A DNA stretch of 64,000 nt from Spinacia oleracea (lineage: Eukaryota; Streptophyta; Magnoliopsida; Caryophyllales; Amaranthaceae). The stretch is taken from positions 111,696,141 to 111,760,140 of the forward strand of contig NC_079487.1 in the NCBI RefSeq assembly GCF_020520425.1, read 5' to 3'. The notes under the pieces are model-generated. The model did not search any database. It was not told the DNA's origin and saw only the letters and a program-made list of their open reading frames with translations. This document shows positions 38,292 through 60,029 of the stretch, one piece after another. How positions within the stretch are numbered: the first letter of the stretch is position 1; each line of letters starts with the position of its first letter. Position numbers and translations under genes: made by a program.

Positions 38292-38531
38292 GTAAACATC
38301 AGACGACAGACTAAGATGCAACAGTTGGCCATGACGCCTGTAAACATCAAACGACAGACTAAGATGCAAAAGTTGGCCATGACGCCTGTAAACATCAGAC
38401 GACAGACTAAGATACAACAGGTGGCCACGACGCCTGTAAACGTCGAACGACGGACTAAGGCACAACAGATGGGCGTGACGCCCGCAATTATCAAACGTCA
38501 GACGAAGATACAAAAGTTAGCCATGACACCG
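38292..38531 (+). repeat. 48-bp array encoding a 16-residue repeat
   Basis: Five 48-bp units near the 3' end of the LARD interior. They lie in one 93-codon frame (38259-38540) and translate as VNIRRQTKMQQLAMTP, VNIKRQTKMQKLAMTP, VNIRRQTKIQQVATTP, VNVERRTKAQQMGVTP and AIIKRQTKIQKLAMTP. The units are basic and the frame survives divergence between units. Function unknown; the minus strand is also open. Confidence 0.8.
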
Positions 38532-38890
38532 GATACCTAACTAACGTTATGTCTTAAACATGTTTTCACACGGGTTTTTAAGAATTACATTTTGTTGTCT
38601 TACGCTCGTTAAGAGAAAGGATTCTTTCACAAGATGTCATGTTTACATCTAATTAAGCTGAGGACACCAACGCCGACATGAAGACGCCAATATACGCATG
38701 ACGACATCAAGTGTCAGAAATCATGGATGACACCAAGTTGCGACGTCGTTGATCAAGATTAAGTATGGAAGACGACGGACAGGACGAAGACAATGATAGA
38801 TTAGCATCGACAACAAATGAACGCGGTGACTGACTTTGAAGATTATTTTTCTAACTTTCGGCTCGCTACAATTAGAAAAATGGGGGCTAT

Positions 38891-39789
38891 TGTTATGGGT
38901 CGTTTTATACGACGTGAGGTCAACGTTTGAACGGATCAACGTGAATAAGATCGTATCGGTTAACTCCTACATTTAGGGAGTCGTTGTGGCTGAATCAAGG
39001 AATACTTGGAGGGCAAGGTCAAATTAGTTAGAGATTATTAAGCAAACAGTTAAGGATATCAAGGAGCTAACAACATTATTCCCTCAACAAGGCTAGACCC
39101 AGAGCTATATAAATACGTCCTACCTACAACAAGAATGGCGACCGAATACCTACGGTGAAACCTAAATACTCCCCATATCTAACCACTACCTTCTTCCATT
39201 TATCCCACTAATATCCATTATCCCCACTACTATTGTTTAACCACTACTTAGCTACACTCCATGATGCATCTTTTCACCTGAGCATACCCACGTACATTTT
39301 GCTATAAATACTCCATTTCATTAGCTATAAGGAGAAAAAAAGGGCATTATACTCTAAAACTACTATTGTTTATTCTTAGCCAAGAGACACTAAACCAAAT
39401 ATTTTTCCTAATAGTAAACCTACTGCCGTAACACAAAACTGATCCTCGACAAGCCTTCCCGACCCAAGCACATCGTCCGCTTATGTACTTTCTTCACGCA
39501 TCTGACATCCCATTATCTTTTACTTATGTCTTATTATTAGCATCATTTACATATACGCAAACATACCAATGTACTTGTACTTAACATGGCTTTTTACGCC
39601 AGCAACATAGTGGATTGGTGGACTCATTGCCACCCGCGGTTTTTATCCCTTTCGGGTTTTCCGCGTCACCATCTCTTGTCTTGTCTCTCTTTGTTTTCTG
39701 TCATTTATTTCCTGTCATTTGCATACTTTATTTTATCTAGTCGTCTATGTCCCAACCAAAGGTCGTCCATACGAAATTTGGCATAAACA
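38891..39789 (+). repeat. 3' LTR of the LARD-like element
   Basis: 899 bp, preceded by the polypurine tract at about 38876-38890 and followed by the TTATA target duplication. It differs from the 5' LTR at one position that I can see. Confidence 0.92.
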
Positions 39790-39794
39790 TTATA

Positions 39795-40730
39795 CTCTAA
39801 TTAATGCGGCTACAAAGAAGTGGAAAATAAAGAATGTATATTCATATTGGAGCCCTTTTCTGGTTTAAGCTTGTCAAAAATGGTGGTGGATGGGTTGACG
39901 TAGGTGGTGACGGCGACAATGACGGTATTTCGTTGTATTGAACTTACCTCATGAGAAGAGTAAAATAGAGAAATTGGTGTTCTTACCTTTAAAAATTGAT
40001 GATTGACTGAAGTTGTGGATGGAAAAGTGAGGGAAAGAGGTGGGTATATATACTCCTTCAATGGAAATCGGAAAGTCATGAGTAATGTTTGGGTAATTAA
40101 TAAGTTTGTAACTGAAAATTTAAGGGTTGATAACTCAAGGTATTGATGGGCAATGATGATGACAATGATTAGGAGGAGTGAAGGTGGTAATTATAACAAA
40201 TTAACCATTTCCACCGTTTCCTCTTTGCATTCCCCAAATGAAGGCTATTATTTAAACTAATTTCAAGCCGTAACTTCTAATGGCAAAAGAAATGTATGGA
40301 GTATTAAGTAGATTTCGTAATAATAATTTAAACCCGTAAATTCTATGTAAAATAGTAAAATACGTAAAAGTACGATTTATTCATTAAAATAGTATTTTAA
40401 AATACATAAAAATACGGGGTATTGATTACATATACTCCCCCTTAAAAAGGAAGTTCGTCCTCGAACTTTAGTGTTAGTTCTCATTAGACGCCCGTAAACG
40501 ACGAAATTAGCGTGTTAGTATCACACTTGGGTCGTGTTGTGTCGGGCATACTACGAGCTTGTACAATGTCCCAGTCCAGTTTCATCTTAGGCTCGGGCAA
40601 CCCATATGTTGGACCAACTCATGCCCAACTCTAGTCCTGTGCGACTATCATTTTTTGATCACTCTACGCAATTGGGAGGTCAAGTGGTCAACCGTTATTT
40701 TATACTTGTATTTTTCATTTTCTTTGGGGG
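39795..40730. other. spacer between two LTR retrotransposons
   Basis: 941 bp of older DNA between the two insertions. An 89-codon minus frame (39810-40079) has no domain. AT-rich near 40270-40440, and a CTCGGGC-type stretch at 40540-40640 looks like hAT debris. It continues at 45382 beyond the Copia insertion. Confidence 0.5.
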
Positions 40731-40735
40731 GGATA

Positions 40736-41001
40736 TATTAAGGAATAATTGAAAATATCTATTTTTAATTATTCTGATTATTTGTTTTGCTGTAATTCTA
40801 GTCAATGAGGACTTAGCTACATCAGTTGTAGTCCTCCTCCTATTTAGCATAATTAGTTTTGGTCTTCCTTTTATCTAGTGTAATCTTTTTCAGTTAGTTA
40901 CGTAAGTATAGGAGTCTAGTTACATTAGGTTTAGCTTGTACTCTATCTATTTAAAGCTTACCTTGCAATTGAATAAATTATCTGAAATCATTTTATTTAC
41001 A
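40736..41001 (+). repeat. 5' LTR of the Copia element
   Basis: 266 bp. Includes TATTTAAAG at about 40948-40956 as a possible TATA region. No difference from the 3' LTR seen. Confidence 0.93.
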
Positions 41002-41053
41002 TGGTATCAGTATCCTAAACGATCCTACACCTTCCCTATTTTCTACCTCTCTC

Positions 41054-42520
41054 ATGGCCTTTGCAAACACCATGATCCCAAATATGGCAGAACCAACAAA
41101 GCCTTTCACTCACGTCCAAGTGCACAATTGCATTAAGCTTAACCCCACCAATTTCATTGCTTGGAAAACTCATCTCCAAGCTACCCTTTTGGGATATGAT
41201 CTCTGGAAATTTTTAGATGGCAGTTACCCCTCTCCTCCCACGTCTATAACGAATGAGGAAGGTGACTCGGTTGTCAACCCTGCTGCAATCATGTGGTTCC
41301 GCCAAGATCGATTGGTCTTTGGTGCTATTGTTGGAACCTTGTCACAGGATATTGTTCCTCTTGTTTCTCAAACCGATACTGCTGCAGAAGCATGGACAGT
41401 GCTAGTCACCACTTATGCGAATCCATCCCGGGGTCATCTTAAGCAAATCAAGAACAACCTCACCCAAATTACGCACTCTACTCAGTCAATTAGCTCTTAT
41501 ATGCAGGCCATCAAACAATGCACTGACCGCCTTGCATCTATGGGCAAGCCAATGGATCATGAGGACATCATTGAGAAGGTATTATCTGGACTTGATTATG
41601 ATCAATATAAATCTGTTATTGATGCAGTGAATGCTCGAGACACTCCGATCTCCTTTGAGGAGCTCCATGAGAAACTAATCAACAAAGAGGTGACAACCTC
41701 CCTCAAACCTCCTGCTGCACCATTCCCTGCCTCAGTCAATGCAGCCCACCACCGTGTGAGAGCATCCTCATCTCACGGCAACTATCAACACAATCAGTGG
41801 CAGCCACACTCCTCCACGGGAACTCCTCAAACTCGCCCACAACGTCCATATCTTGGAAAGTGTCAATGGTGTCGAGAACAAGGCCATACTCTAGGCCAAT
41901 GTCCCGCCTTCAAAAACCAGTTTCCCTCAATTATGGTGCCTGAACCGGTGTCTCTTCGACCAGCAAAAAAACCTGCTGCCCATGCACCACAAGCCAATGT
42001 CGCCACTGCCTCAAACCCAGCCTCCAATGCATGGCTCCTCGACAGTGGCGCTTCCCATCATGTCACCAATGATCTTGCCAACTTATCCCTCCATGCTCCA
42101 TATGACAGCACTGAGGAACTCGTAATTGGTGATGGTTCATCCCTTCCAATCCAGAACACAGGTTATTTCTCCCTTAGTACATCCTCTAACAAATTTCACT
42201 TCTCTAATGTCTTGCATGTCCCTACGATTTCTCGCAATATCCTTTCTATATCTCAATTTTGTAAGGAAAATAATACAAGCATTGAGTTCTTACCATCTCT
42301 TTTTCGTGTTAAGGAGCTTTCACAGGGGAAAATAGTCCTTGAAGGACCCACTAAGGAAGGAGTTTATGAATGGAAGCCATCACCACCTCATGTTTTTACT
42401 TCCATCAAAATGCCAACGAGTTTTTGGCATCATCGCTTAGGCCATCCGTCTTCAAATATTCTTAGGATTTTAAATTCAAGTTATAATTTCAATCCCTGCT
42501 TTTGCAATGTCAAATTGTAA
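41054..42520 (+). pseudogene. Copia Gag, protease and start of integrase
   Basis: 488 codons from the ATG 52 bp after the primer site. Residues about 1-220 are a Copia Gag domain (FLDGSYPSPP, then the central helical part with DYDQYKSVIDA). A zinc knuckle C-x2-C-x4-H-x4-C starts near residue 273 (CQWCREQGHTLGQC). The protease active site is LLDSGASHH near residue 328-336. The GAG-pre-integrase motif HHRLGHPSS begins near 459. The frame then breaks in a TTTT run at 42500-42503 and stops at 42520; the integrase zinc-binding Cys pair lies in the next frame. A single inserted base there would explain the break; ribosomal frameshifting is less likely because most Copia elements use one frame. Confidence 0.9.
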
Positions 42521-44576
42521 CTCGTGCAATATTAATAAAAGTCACAAAATGCCCTTCTCTTTATCTACTCTTCATTCACAAAACCCACTTGATCTTATTT
42601 TTTCTGATGTATGGACATCCCTTACTTTATCTACGGAAAATTATAAGTATTATGTTATTTTTGTGGATCACTATACGAAATACATTTGGTTCTATCCCCT
42701 TAAAAAGAAATCAGATGTTTTTGATATTTTTGTTCGATTTAGGGCATTAGTTGAAAACTTTTTTAATATCAAAATAAAACAATTCTTTTCTGACAATGGC
42801 GGTGAATTTGAAAAATTAACTCCGTACCTTACTTCCAGTGGTATCTCCCATCTTACATCCCCACCCCACACACCCGAACATAATGGTTATGCCGAACGTA
42901 GGCATCGTCATATCGTTGAAACCGGTCTGTCTCTCCTATCTCACGCTAAAATACCTACTCGGCTATGGCTCAGTGCTCTAGCCACGACTACATATCTTAT
43001 CAATCGCTTACCCACTCCTTCCCTTGATAACAAATCTCCCTACCTTAAATTATTTGCTAATGCACCTAATTATCACAAACTTCGTAATTTTGGGTGCCTT
43101 TGTTATCCATGGTTGAAACCCTACACCTCTCATAAACTAGACCCTAAGTCCATTCCATGTGTCTTCATTGGCTACTCTTCCACACAAAGTGCATATCACT
43201 GCTTACATCCTTCGACTAATCGTATTTATACATCAAGACATGTGAAATTTGTAGAAAATGTATTTCCATTTAATGACTTGTGCAGGAATGATGAGCCATC
43301 AACGACACCAACAATGCAAGAGTGGAGTTTGCTTAATCTCCCAATTATTGCCGACACACCACCTACAGCTCAACCTACGGCTGCCCCACCATCACCCTCC
43401 ACACCTTCCGCTGACACATTCTCACCCTTACACAGTGAACCCCAATCAGCTACACCACTGCTTACCACTCCACCTCCCACACAAAAAATGGTCACCCGAC
43501 TCCAAAACAATATCACCAAACCCAATCCTAAATATGCTTACTCCACAACATCCACCACCATGCCACGTGAACCTACAAACATTACTCAAGCATTAAAAAA
43601 CCCTCAATGGAGAGAGGCAATGTTAGCTGAATTTGAGGTTCTCACACGCAACAATACATGGGCTCTTGTTCCCCCTCATCCCTCTCAAAACCTAGTGGGA
43701 AACAAGTGGGTGTTTCGAATCAAACAAACATCAACAGGGGCTATTGAACGCTACAAGGCCAGGCTTGTCGCTAAGGGGTTTCATCAACGCCCAGGGGTCG
43801 ACTTCTCAGAGACCTTCAGCCCTGTCATTAAGCCCACTACGGTACGTCTCGTACTGTCTCTCGCAGTTACTCGGGGTTGGCCGCTCCGCCAACTTGACAT
43901 TAACAACGCATTCCTTCAAGGCTCTCTCAAGGAAGATGTGTATATGTCACAACCTCCTGGTTTTCTGGACAAAGACAAGCCTGAACATGTGTGTAAACTT
44001 CGCAAAGCGATCTATGGGCTCAAACAAGCACCTAGAGCTTGGTACAATGAGCTACGGTCATTTCTGCTATCCTTTGGATTCCAAAACTCAGTAGCTGACT
44101 CCTCCTTATTTATGTATCATCATCAAGGCATTATTTTTTACTTGCTTGTGTATGTTGATGACATAATTGTTACTGGACCATCTACTAATGCTTTGCAGGA
44201 TCTTATTGCCGTACTCGCTGCCCGATTTTCACTAAAAGACCTCGGCACTTTGTCCTATTTTTTGGGTGTTGAAGTTGTTACACATTCTAATGGTTTGTTT
44301 CTTACTCAAAGGAAATACATCAGTGACCTGTTGGCCCGTGCGAACATGACAGAAGCAAAATCAGTCATTACACCTATGATTGCTCATCCTCCTCTCACCC
44401 TTGAAGCTGGCTCACCCATAGACAACCATGCCGAGTATAGGGCTCTTGTTGGAGGGCTTCAATATCTATCACTAACACGTATTGACATTGCATTTGCTGT
44501 GAACAGGTTGTCTCAGTTCATGCATCGTCCATCTACTGTGCATTGGCAGCCCTTCGTAGATTATTTCGCTACTTGA
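42507..44576 (+). pseudogene. Copia integrase and reverse transcriptase
   Basis: 689 codons. It starts with the Cys pair of the integrase zinc finger (CNSC), then the catalytic core with acidic residues in SDVW (about 33), SDNGGEF (about 96) and GYAERRHRH (E about 130); the last spacing is 33 residues, slightly short of the usual 35. A Pro/Thr-rich linker follows at about 270-345. Reverse transcriptase shows WVFRIK, YKARLVAKGFHQ, QLDINNAFLQG, YGLKQAPRAWY and the catalytic YVDD near residue 549. The frame breaks at about 44546-44552, just before RNase H, where a short deletion between repeated GCAG/CAGC words is the simplest cause. The visible ATG is internal; the real start belongs to the upstream frame. 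Confidence 0.9.
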
Positions 44577-45127
44577 ATGGCACACTTGATCATGGTCTCA
44601 CCATTCATCGGCACTCGCCCCTTACTCTTCATGCCTTCACTGATGCGGATTGGGCTGGGGATCGAGACACTTTTCTGTCCACCACGGGCTACATTGTCTA
44701 TCTCGGTCGCAACCCATTGTCATGGAGCTCAAAGAAGCAACAAGGAGTTGCTAGATCGTCTACTGAGGCTGAGTTTAGAGCTGTTGCGTCCACTACTGCG
44801 GAGCTACTTTGGGTACGTGCCCTACTCTCCGAGCTACGAGTTCCCTTGTCCTCTCCACCGATCATCTACTGTGACAATCTAAGTGCAACACATTACTCCA
44901 AGAATCCTGTTTTTCACTCCTGTATGAAACATCTAGCCTTGGCTTTTCATTTTGTTCGTGAGCAAGTTCAACTTGGGAAGCTACATGTTCAACACATTGC
45001 AGGAGATGATCAAATTGCTGATGCACTAACAAAGCCTCTTGATGTGACAAGACTCTCTACCTTGCTGTCCAAAATTGGTCTAGTCAACCGACCATCCAAT
45101 TTGAGGGGGATATTAAGGAATAATTGA
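44543..45127 (+). pseudogene. Copia RNase H and C-terminus
   Basis: About 194 codons in a third frame with no ATG at its start. It shows TDADWAGD, SSTEAEFRAV and the CDNLSA segment, which hold RNase H acidic residues, then the C-terminal IADALTKPL motif. The stop lies just inside the 3' LTR. Confidence 0.88.
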
Positions 45128-45376
45128 AAATATCTATTTTTAATTATTCTGATTATTTGTTTTGCTGTAATTCTAGTCAATGAGGACTTAGCTACATCAG
45201 TTGTAGTCCTCCTCCTATTTAGCATAATTAGTTTTGGTCTTCCTTTTATCTAGTGTAATCTTTTTCAGTTAGTTACGTAAGTATAGGAGTCTAGTTACAT
45301 TAGGTTTAGCTTGTACTCTATCTATTTAAAGCTTACCTTGCAATTGAATAAATTATCTGAAATCATTTTATTTACA
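45111..45376 (+). repeat. 3' LTR of the Copia element
   Basis: 266 bp, no difference from the 5' LTR seen, followed by the GGATA target duplication. Confidence 0.93.
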
Positions 45377-45381
45377 GGATA

Positions 45382-46005
45382 ACCCATGCTCGGGCTGGCT
45401 CATTCGTCATTATCAATTTATCAGCCATACTTCTCCTTTTGGGCCATATCTAAAAGGTCGTTTGGTTGCGCAATTTAGAACTTGGAATGGAGTTAGAAAT
45501 TTAGAATTCATTTCATTCATTTTATTGTTTATTTAGGAATATTTGGAATGGAGTCCTATACGATGAGGATTTCATTCCACACCCCTAGAATCTTATACCC
45601 ACCTGAACCCGTTTTACCCACAAATCAAACCCTAGTTTAAAGAAAGAGAGAAGAAAGAGAAGCAACACACAACAACCAGATCCAAGAAGGTTGACGGTGC
45701 TCAACACTTCTGATCCGGCTACCATCGTCAGCCATCTCTTTGAGCCTTTCTTCTTCTCCGGCAGGCAGCTTAGTTTCCGATTGTTGCTGAAGCTTTTTAT
45801 ATAGTTGAAATTCAATATTTTTGTTGGCGATATCATAGTGTTTTCTAGTATGTACAAAAATGTCTTCCTATAATCCTATACACACTACATTAACCTATCA
45901 AAATATAAAAAGGCCAGAGAAGTCTCAAGGCTCCAATACAAAGATGAATCAGAGTGAAGCAATCACCAAATAGAGAAAATTTATACAAAGGGTTCTCTTC
46001 TACAC
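45382..46005. other. spacer and 3' flank of gene B
   Basis: Contains AGGTCGTTTGGTTGCGCAAT at about 45462-45481, a MITE-like end whose partner I could not place. It must also hold the 3' UTR of kinase gene B. A 90-codon minus frame at 45585-45857 has no domain. Confidence 0.45.
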
Positions 46006-56148
<10,143 letters not shown>

Positions 56149-56760
56149 AACTACAGATTGCCTAATTGTTTGATTGTTTTCCCTCCCTCCCTCTCAAGTC
56201 TCAACAATCAACATACAAGCAAATTGCTACAGGCAAATAGTGTGAAAGAAGACGGTCAAAATAATTACTAATAAACAAAAGGGCAACGAAATGAAGATTT
56301 TTTCTTGATTCATTAGTAAGTAAACTCCAATTTTCCAATGCCAACCACCCTGAAGACAATATAGAAAGCAAAAGAAAAGGATTGACTTTGTCAATACCCC
56401 ATAACCCAGAAATATTCAATAGCAAATGGGTTTTACTTTGTTTATAGAAATTGTCAATTGATGTAATCTTCGATGATTCAACAACAATATTCAAAATTAA
56501 TTCATTTTACAATTGCGTTGGTCATGACCATGGGAATTCTGACAAAAATCAACTTAAGCTTAACATTAAGATTAAGACAGAAATAGTGGGTAAAGCGTGG
56601 GTTGAATGTGTAGAGACGTACCTGAAAGTTTGTAGCCCGGGGAAGAAGAAAGACATTTTAATTATGTCAGATTATCACAATCAGCTGCCTTTATTCTTCC
56701 TCTACGGCTCTACTGAACTTTTATTTTATTTTTTATTTTTATTTTGGTTGTAAAGGAGAA
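56149..56760 (-). promoter_or_regulatory. 5' UTR, 5' UTR intron and promoter of gene B
   Basis: A donor-like site (TTTCAG then GTACGTC on the minus strand) at 56621 suggests a non-coding exon starting at 56622 and an intron of about 470 bp before the start codon, the same layout as gene A. A TATA-like AT-rich block lies at about 56720-56810. Frames at 56201-56753 on both strands have no domains. Confidence 0.45.
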
Positions 56761-56984
56761 AATTTTCAAAACAATCCCCTTTAATTTTTTTTTATTTTTT
56801 TTTTAATTTTACGAAGAGAAAGTTAAGTTAGGCCTTCGAAATAGGCTAACCTAAAATATTCTTTCGGATGATGAGGGAGAGCGGAGAATCAAAGGAAGAT
56901 AACCAATAACGGAGATTTGGAGTAGTATGCCCCTGATTCGCCATAAATTATGTCGCTTGATTGGCTTTCTGAAAGCAGTGACGT

Positions 56985-58892
56985 ACGGATAAGGACTCCA
57001 AAGAGTAAGATCCACCTCTTCATCACAAATAATATTGTTAATTTCCCATGGTATTTGCCAAACACGGTTAATCGAGTTGACTACTCACAAGATTATCTCC
57101 CTCAATAATCAAATTTTTTATACCAAGAAACAAAGCCCCTTTGAGGTCTTCTCTTAGGCCCATGGCCTCTGCTTGGAGAATGGAGTAGCTATTGTACGTG
57201 GATGGCTTTAGCCCCTGCTAAAATAAGATCCCTTTTTCATCTCTAATTATAAAGCCAAAAGATGTTTGATTCTTAGAATATTTTGAACCATCAAAATTCA
57301 ATTTGTAGTGTCTTGGAGGTGGGAGAGACCAAAAAAAATGTTTTTTTGTCGGAATTACGATTGACGTTCTCAAGATTATTGGTAGTCTAGGAGGGATCAT
57401 CCATGTCATGATTTAAGGAATTACGCCAGTTCTTAATGGAATTACAAATGAGAATACAAGCTTGAGAGGAACTAAAGCTTTCTTGTCTAAACGTAACAGA
57501 ATTGCGGATAAACCATATAAAGTTATAAACCACCATTCAATTGTGCTTTTTTAAGATTTTCAGTACTGACATTCTGTTTTAGATTTTGGATGTTACTATA
57601 AAGGTCTAGATCGGGATCAAAGGAGGGTATAGGCCAATTTTCGTTCCTCTGGAGTTGGAGGAAAATGTATTTTCCAAAAGGACAAGCAAATAGAAGATGA
57701 GAAGTGGCTTTTGTATGATGGTTACAAAATTCACAATGAAGGGGCACTATAACATGACTTCTAAAAGGACGTTCTTTCGTTTGAATACCATCACTACAAA
57801 AATTTCATATAAAGTTTTGCAGTTTTGGAGGTACATTTAATTTCCATATCCACATATGAGGTACTCTATTTTCCGTGGAAAGAGAGAGACCTCGAGCTAA
57901 ACAAGCAGCCGATTTAGTTGAAAAGATCCCATTAGGTGCTAGACCCCAAAATAACTTATCCTGGATGAGGTTAGAGGGGATTAAAACTCGGGATACGTCA
58001 GTGACTATTGCAGTTGGAAGGAAACATATCAACTTTTGAATATCTCATTGCCTACCTTGAGTTATGAAGAAACTAACTGTATGATCTAGATTTGGTGAAG
58101 AAGGGGTAGTTCTCTCAATAATTGGGTTCTCATACACCCAATTATCATACCAAAAGGAAATCTTATTTCCATCTCCAAGTTGCCATCTTAATCCTTTTCG
58201 AAAAATTGGGCGTAGGGCCATTAGAGCATCTCCAATGGTTGTAGCTAGGGACTAGCTTGAAATTTATAAAAGTTTCAAGCTAATAGCTAGACCATTGGAG
58301 TGAAAATAAAAAATTAGCTTTGCCAAGCAAATTAGCTTAAACAAGCTAATTTGCTTGACAACTAGCTCTCAAAATTGCCAAATAATTAATTGACAAGTGG
58401 ACAAGTGGAATAAATTTAAATAACAAGCTAGTTGCTAGCCATTGGGGCACAAATTAGCTAGACAATAAAATAGCTTGAAATCTTATGTGGCATAATAAGC
58501 TAATTGTCAAATTAGCTTACCATTGTGGATGCTCTTAGATTCCTCCATTACCATGAAACGTTAGACAATGGAGTATAGCTACACAAATGCTTATCTTTTA
58601 GATATTTCTTAGTTACCATGTTAACCCATTGGTTGGAAGAGTCGGTTAATATCCTCAAAAAAAAAGCTTCATTTGCATGGCCTTATTATTTATGCCTGCT
58701 CTTCTAAATCCAAGGCCTAGCTCTTAGACATCCGGGTTTACAAATTTTGTCCCTTCCTATAAGGTTAGGGGCCTTGGAAGAGGGGTCCTTGTTCCAGAAA
58801 AATTGGCGATAGATTTTATCAAGAGAGGAGTTGACTGGTTGGGGAAGAGAGAAACTTTGCATTTGGTAATTAGCCTTAAATTGGCATATCAA
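56985..58892 (-). pseudogene. L1-type LINE remnant (RT C-terminus, zf-RVT, RNase H)
   Basis: Separate minus-strand pieces in the correct order. 58892-58704 is the end of a reverse transcriptase (RQFFWNKDPS, then RDKICKPG). 58032-57805 matches the zf-RVT lead-in (DKLFWGLAPNGIFSTKSA, then MWIWKLNVPPKLQNF). 57747-57523 is the zinc-finger part (CEFCNHHTKATSHLLFACPF). 57409-57218 begins a plant L1 RNase H domain (KLNFDGSKY, GFIIRDEKG). About 57200-57000 continues with EAMGLREDLKG and IIEGDN in broken frame. Endonuclease and ORF1 are missing and stops interrupt every domain, so this is a dead, 5'-truncated copy. A Tourist MITE later landed in it. Confidence 0.8.
58224..58534. mobile_element. Tourist-like MITE inside the LINE remnant
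   Basis: 311 bp with ends GAGCATCTCCAATGGTTGTA and the complement of GAGCATCCACAATGG. TTA target duplication on both sides (58221-58223, 58535-58537) indicates PIF/Harbinger. The interior holds many copies of AATTAGCTTG/CAAGCTAATT. Confidence 0.8.
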
Positions 58893-59267
58893 TTGACATT
58901 CTCGTAAATTCGTAATTATAATGAAAAATATACAACCTAAAAATTTACAATGTACATTATATTTGATATTTTAAAAAAAATAATAATTTTAATATAAAAA
59001 GAGATTGTATATTTAAATACATAAATTGTATATTTTGACAATTTATTAACGAAAATACTCCTTAATATGTTTTACTCGCTAATCATGGAGACTGACTAGG
59101 CGTAGCTCGTAAAGGAGCACTAAAAGGCTAGGATATTGAGGTTAAGAGTTTTACCAACTAAAATAGTTAGCTCCATAATTATTCTAATAACAGGAGATTA
59201 CCATCGGTTCGGTGATTTGTTGGGTGACTTGGGTCTTATGTACTCTGTAGCAAATACATTCGTTTTT
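58893..59267. other. intergenic, unclassified
   Basis: AT-rich; no gene or clear repeat seen. Confidence 0.5.
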
Positions 59268-59592
59268 CACAAATTCTTATTTACAATGGGTGTACAATAA
59301 ATATTGTACACCGGAATAAAAGTTAAGTCATAATGCTTAAAAGTTAAGCTTATATATGTGAAAGTTATCTATTTTTAAGTGATAAAGTTTTTCATTTTAG
59401 TAAAACTTATTTCTTCAAAATCACTAATAATGTATAAAATTAATCATTTAACCCTTTAAATATTTATCTATCAATTTTTTTACTAATATAAAAGTTAATC
59501 AAAACTAGGTTAAAGTTATAAAAAAAAAGGGTTAAAATTATCTTGGTGTACAATAAATTTATTGTACACCTTGTGCGCGCAAGACCTTTTGT
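59268..59592 (+). repeat. 325-bp element with palindromic ends, copy 1
   Basis: Runs from CACAAATTCTTATTTACA to GCGCAAGACCTTTTGT. Near the left it has 11-bp inverted arms GGTGTACAATA (59289-59299, 59302-59312). Near the right there is a perfect 26-bp palindrome (59545-59570) built on GGTGTACAATAAA. A second copy lies at 60897-61222. No coding capacity; family not recognised. Confidence 0.75.
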
Positions 59593-59713
59593 TATTTTTA
59601 GGGTTTAATATTGATAGTTAAAATAAATTAAATCTAACTTACATAAGTTTCAATTACCAAATTTTTTTAAAAAAACAAATTTACGGATATGTAACTGCAA
59701 ATGCAAAATAGTA

Positions 59714-59982
59714 CTCCCTCCGTATTTTAAAAATAGATACACTTTTCTTAAACGGCCATATTTTAAAAAGAGATACACCTTTTTTTTGACATGTTTTGGT
59801 ACCCACTTCCAATTATATTAATATTTCTCTCTTTGTTGTGGTCCCACACTCACTCACATCATCTTTTTGCTATAATAAATTATTCACCCACTACCCCACT
59901 TTCATCTTACTTTAATAAATTCAACTCACTCTCCTAAAACTAGATGTCGGTCAAGTGTATATTTTTTTAAAATACAAGGGAG
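59714..59982. mobile_element. Stowaway-type MITE
   Basis: 269 bp with ends CTCCCTCCGTATTTTAAAAA and the complement of CTCCCTTGTATTTTAAAAAA. TA flanks (59712-59713, 59983-59984). Internal word AGATACACTTTT recurs near both ends. Confidence 0.88.
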
Positions 59983-60029
59983 TACTCCTTAGTACGGAGT
60001 ACACAGGTTCAGAAGTCCACAACCGAAAC

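Larger units (their letters stand above)
32874..39789 (+). mobile_element. non-autonomous LTR retrotransposon (LARD-like), complete
   Basis: A 6,916-bp element bounded by two 899-bp LTRs (32874-33772, 38891-39789) beginning TGTTATGGGTCG and ending CATAAACA. A perfect 5-bp target duplication TTATA flanks it (32869-32873, 39790-39794). I see one substitution between the LTRs (CCATTTCC versus CCATTTCA, near 33300 and 39317), so insertion was recent. A primer-binding-site-like TTGGCGCCGTCTGTGGGGA follows the 5' LTR, and a polypurine tract (AAAAATGGGGGCTAT) precedes the 3' LTR. The 5.1-kb interior has no gag, protease, integrase or reverse transcriptase frame, so any movement used proteins in trans. 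The interior is rich in CGAC/GTCG words and holds two arrays listed separately. The lineage of the helper is unknown; the primer site favours Ty3-type. Confidence 0.92.
40736..45376 (+). mobile_element. Ty1/Copia retrotransposon (Ale/RE1-like), full length, coding broken
   Basis: 4,641 bp with 266-bp LTRs (40736-41001, 45111-45376) that look identical base for base. Target duplication GGATA (40731-40735, 45377-45381). LTRs begin TATTAAGG and end TTTACA, so the usual TG start is replaced by TA. Primer site TGGTATCAG (initiator Met tRNA type) at 41002; polypurine tract TTGAGGGGGA at 45101-45110. Domain order Gag, protease, integrase, reverse transcriptase, RNase H is the Copia order. Two frameshifts divide the polyprotein into three frames. 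Confidence 0.95.

Noticed and set aside
33569..39786. Conserved 66-residue protein encoded twice (33569, 39586)
   Set aside because: The two identical frames are simply the two LTRs of one element.
43258..44094. Additional proteins of 112 and 116 residues inside the Copia element
   Set aside because: They are out-of-frame shadows of the integrase/reverse transcriptase reading frame.
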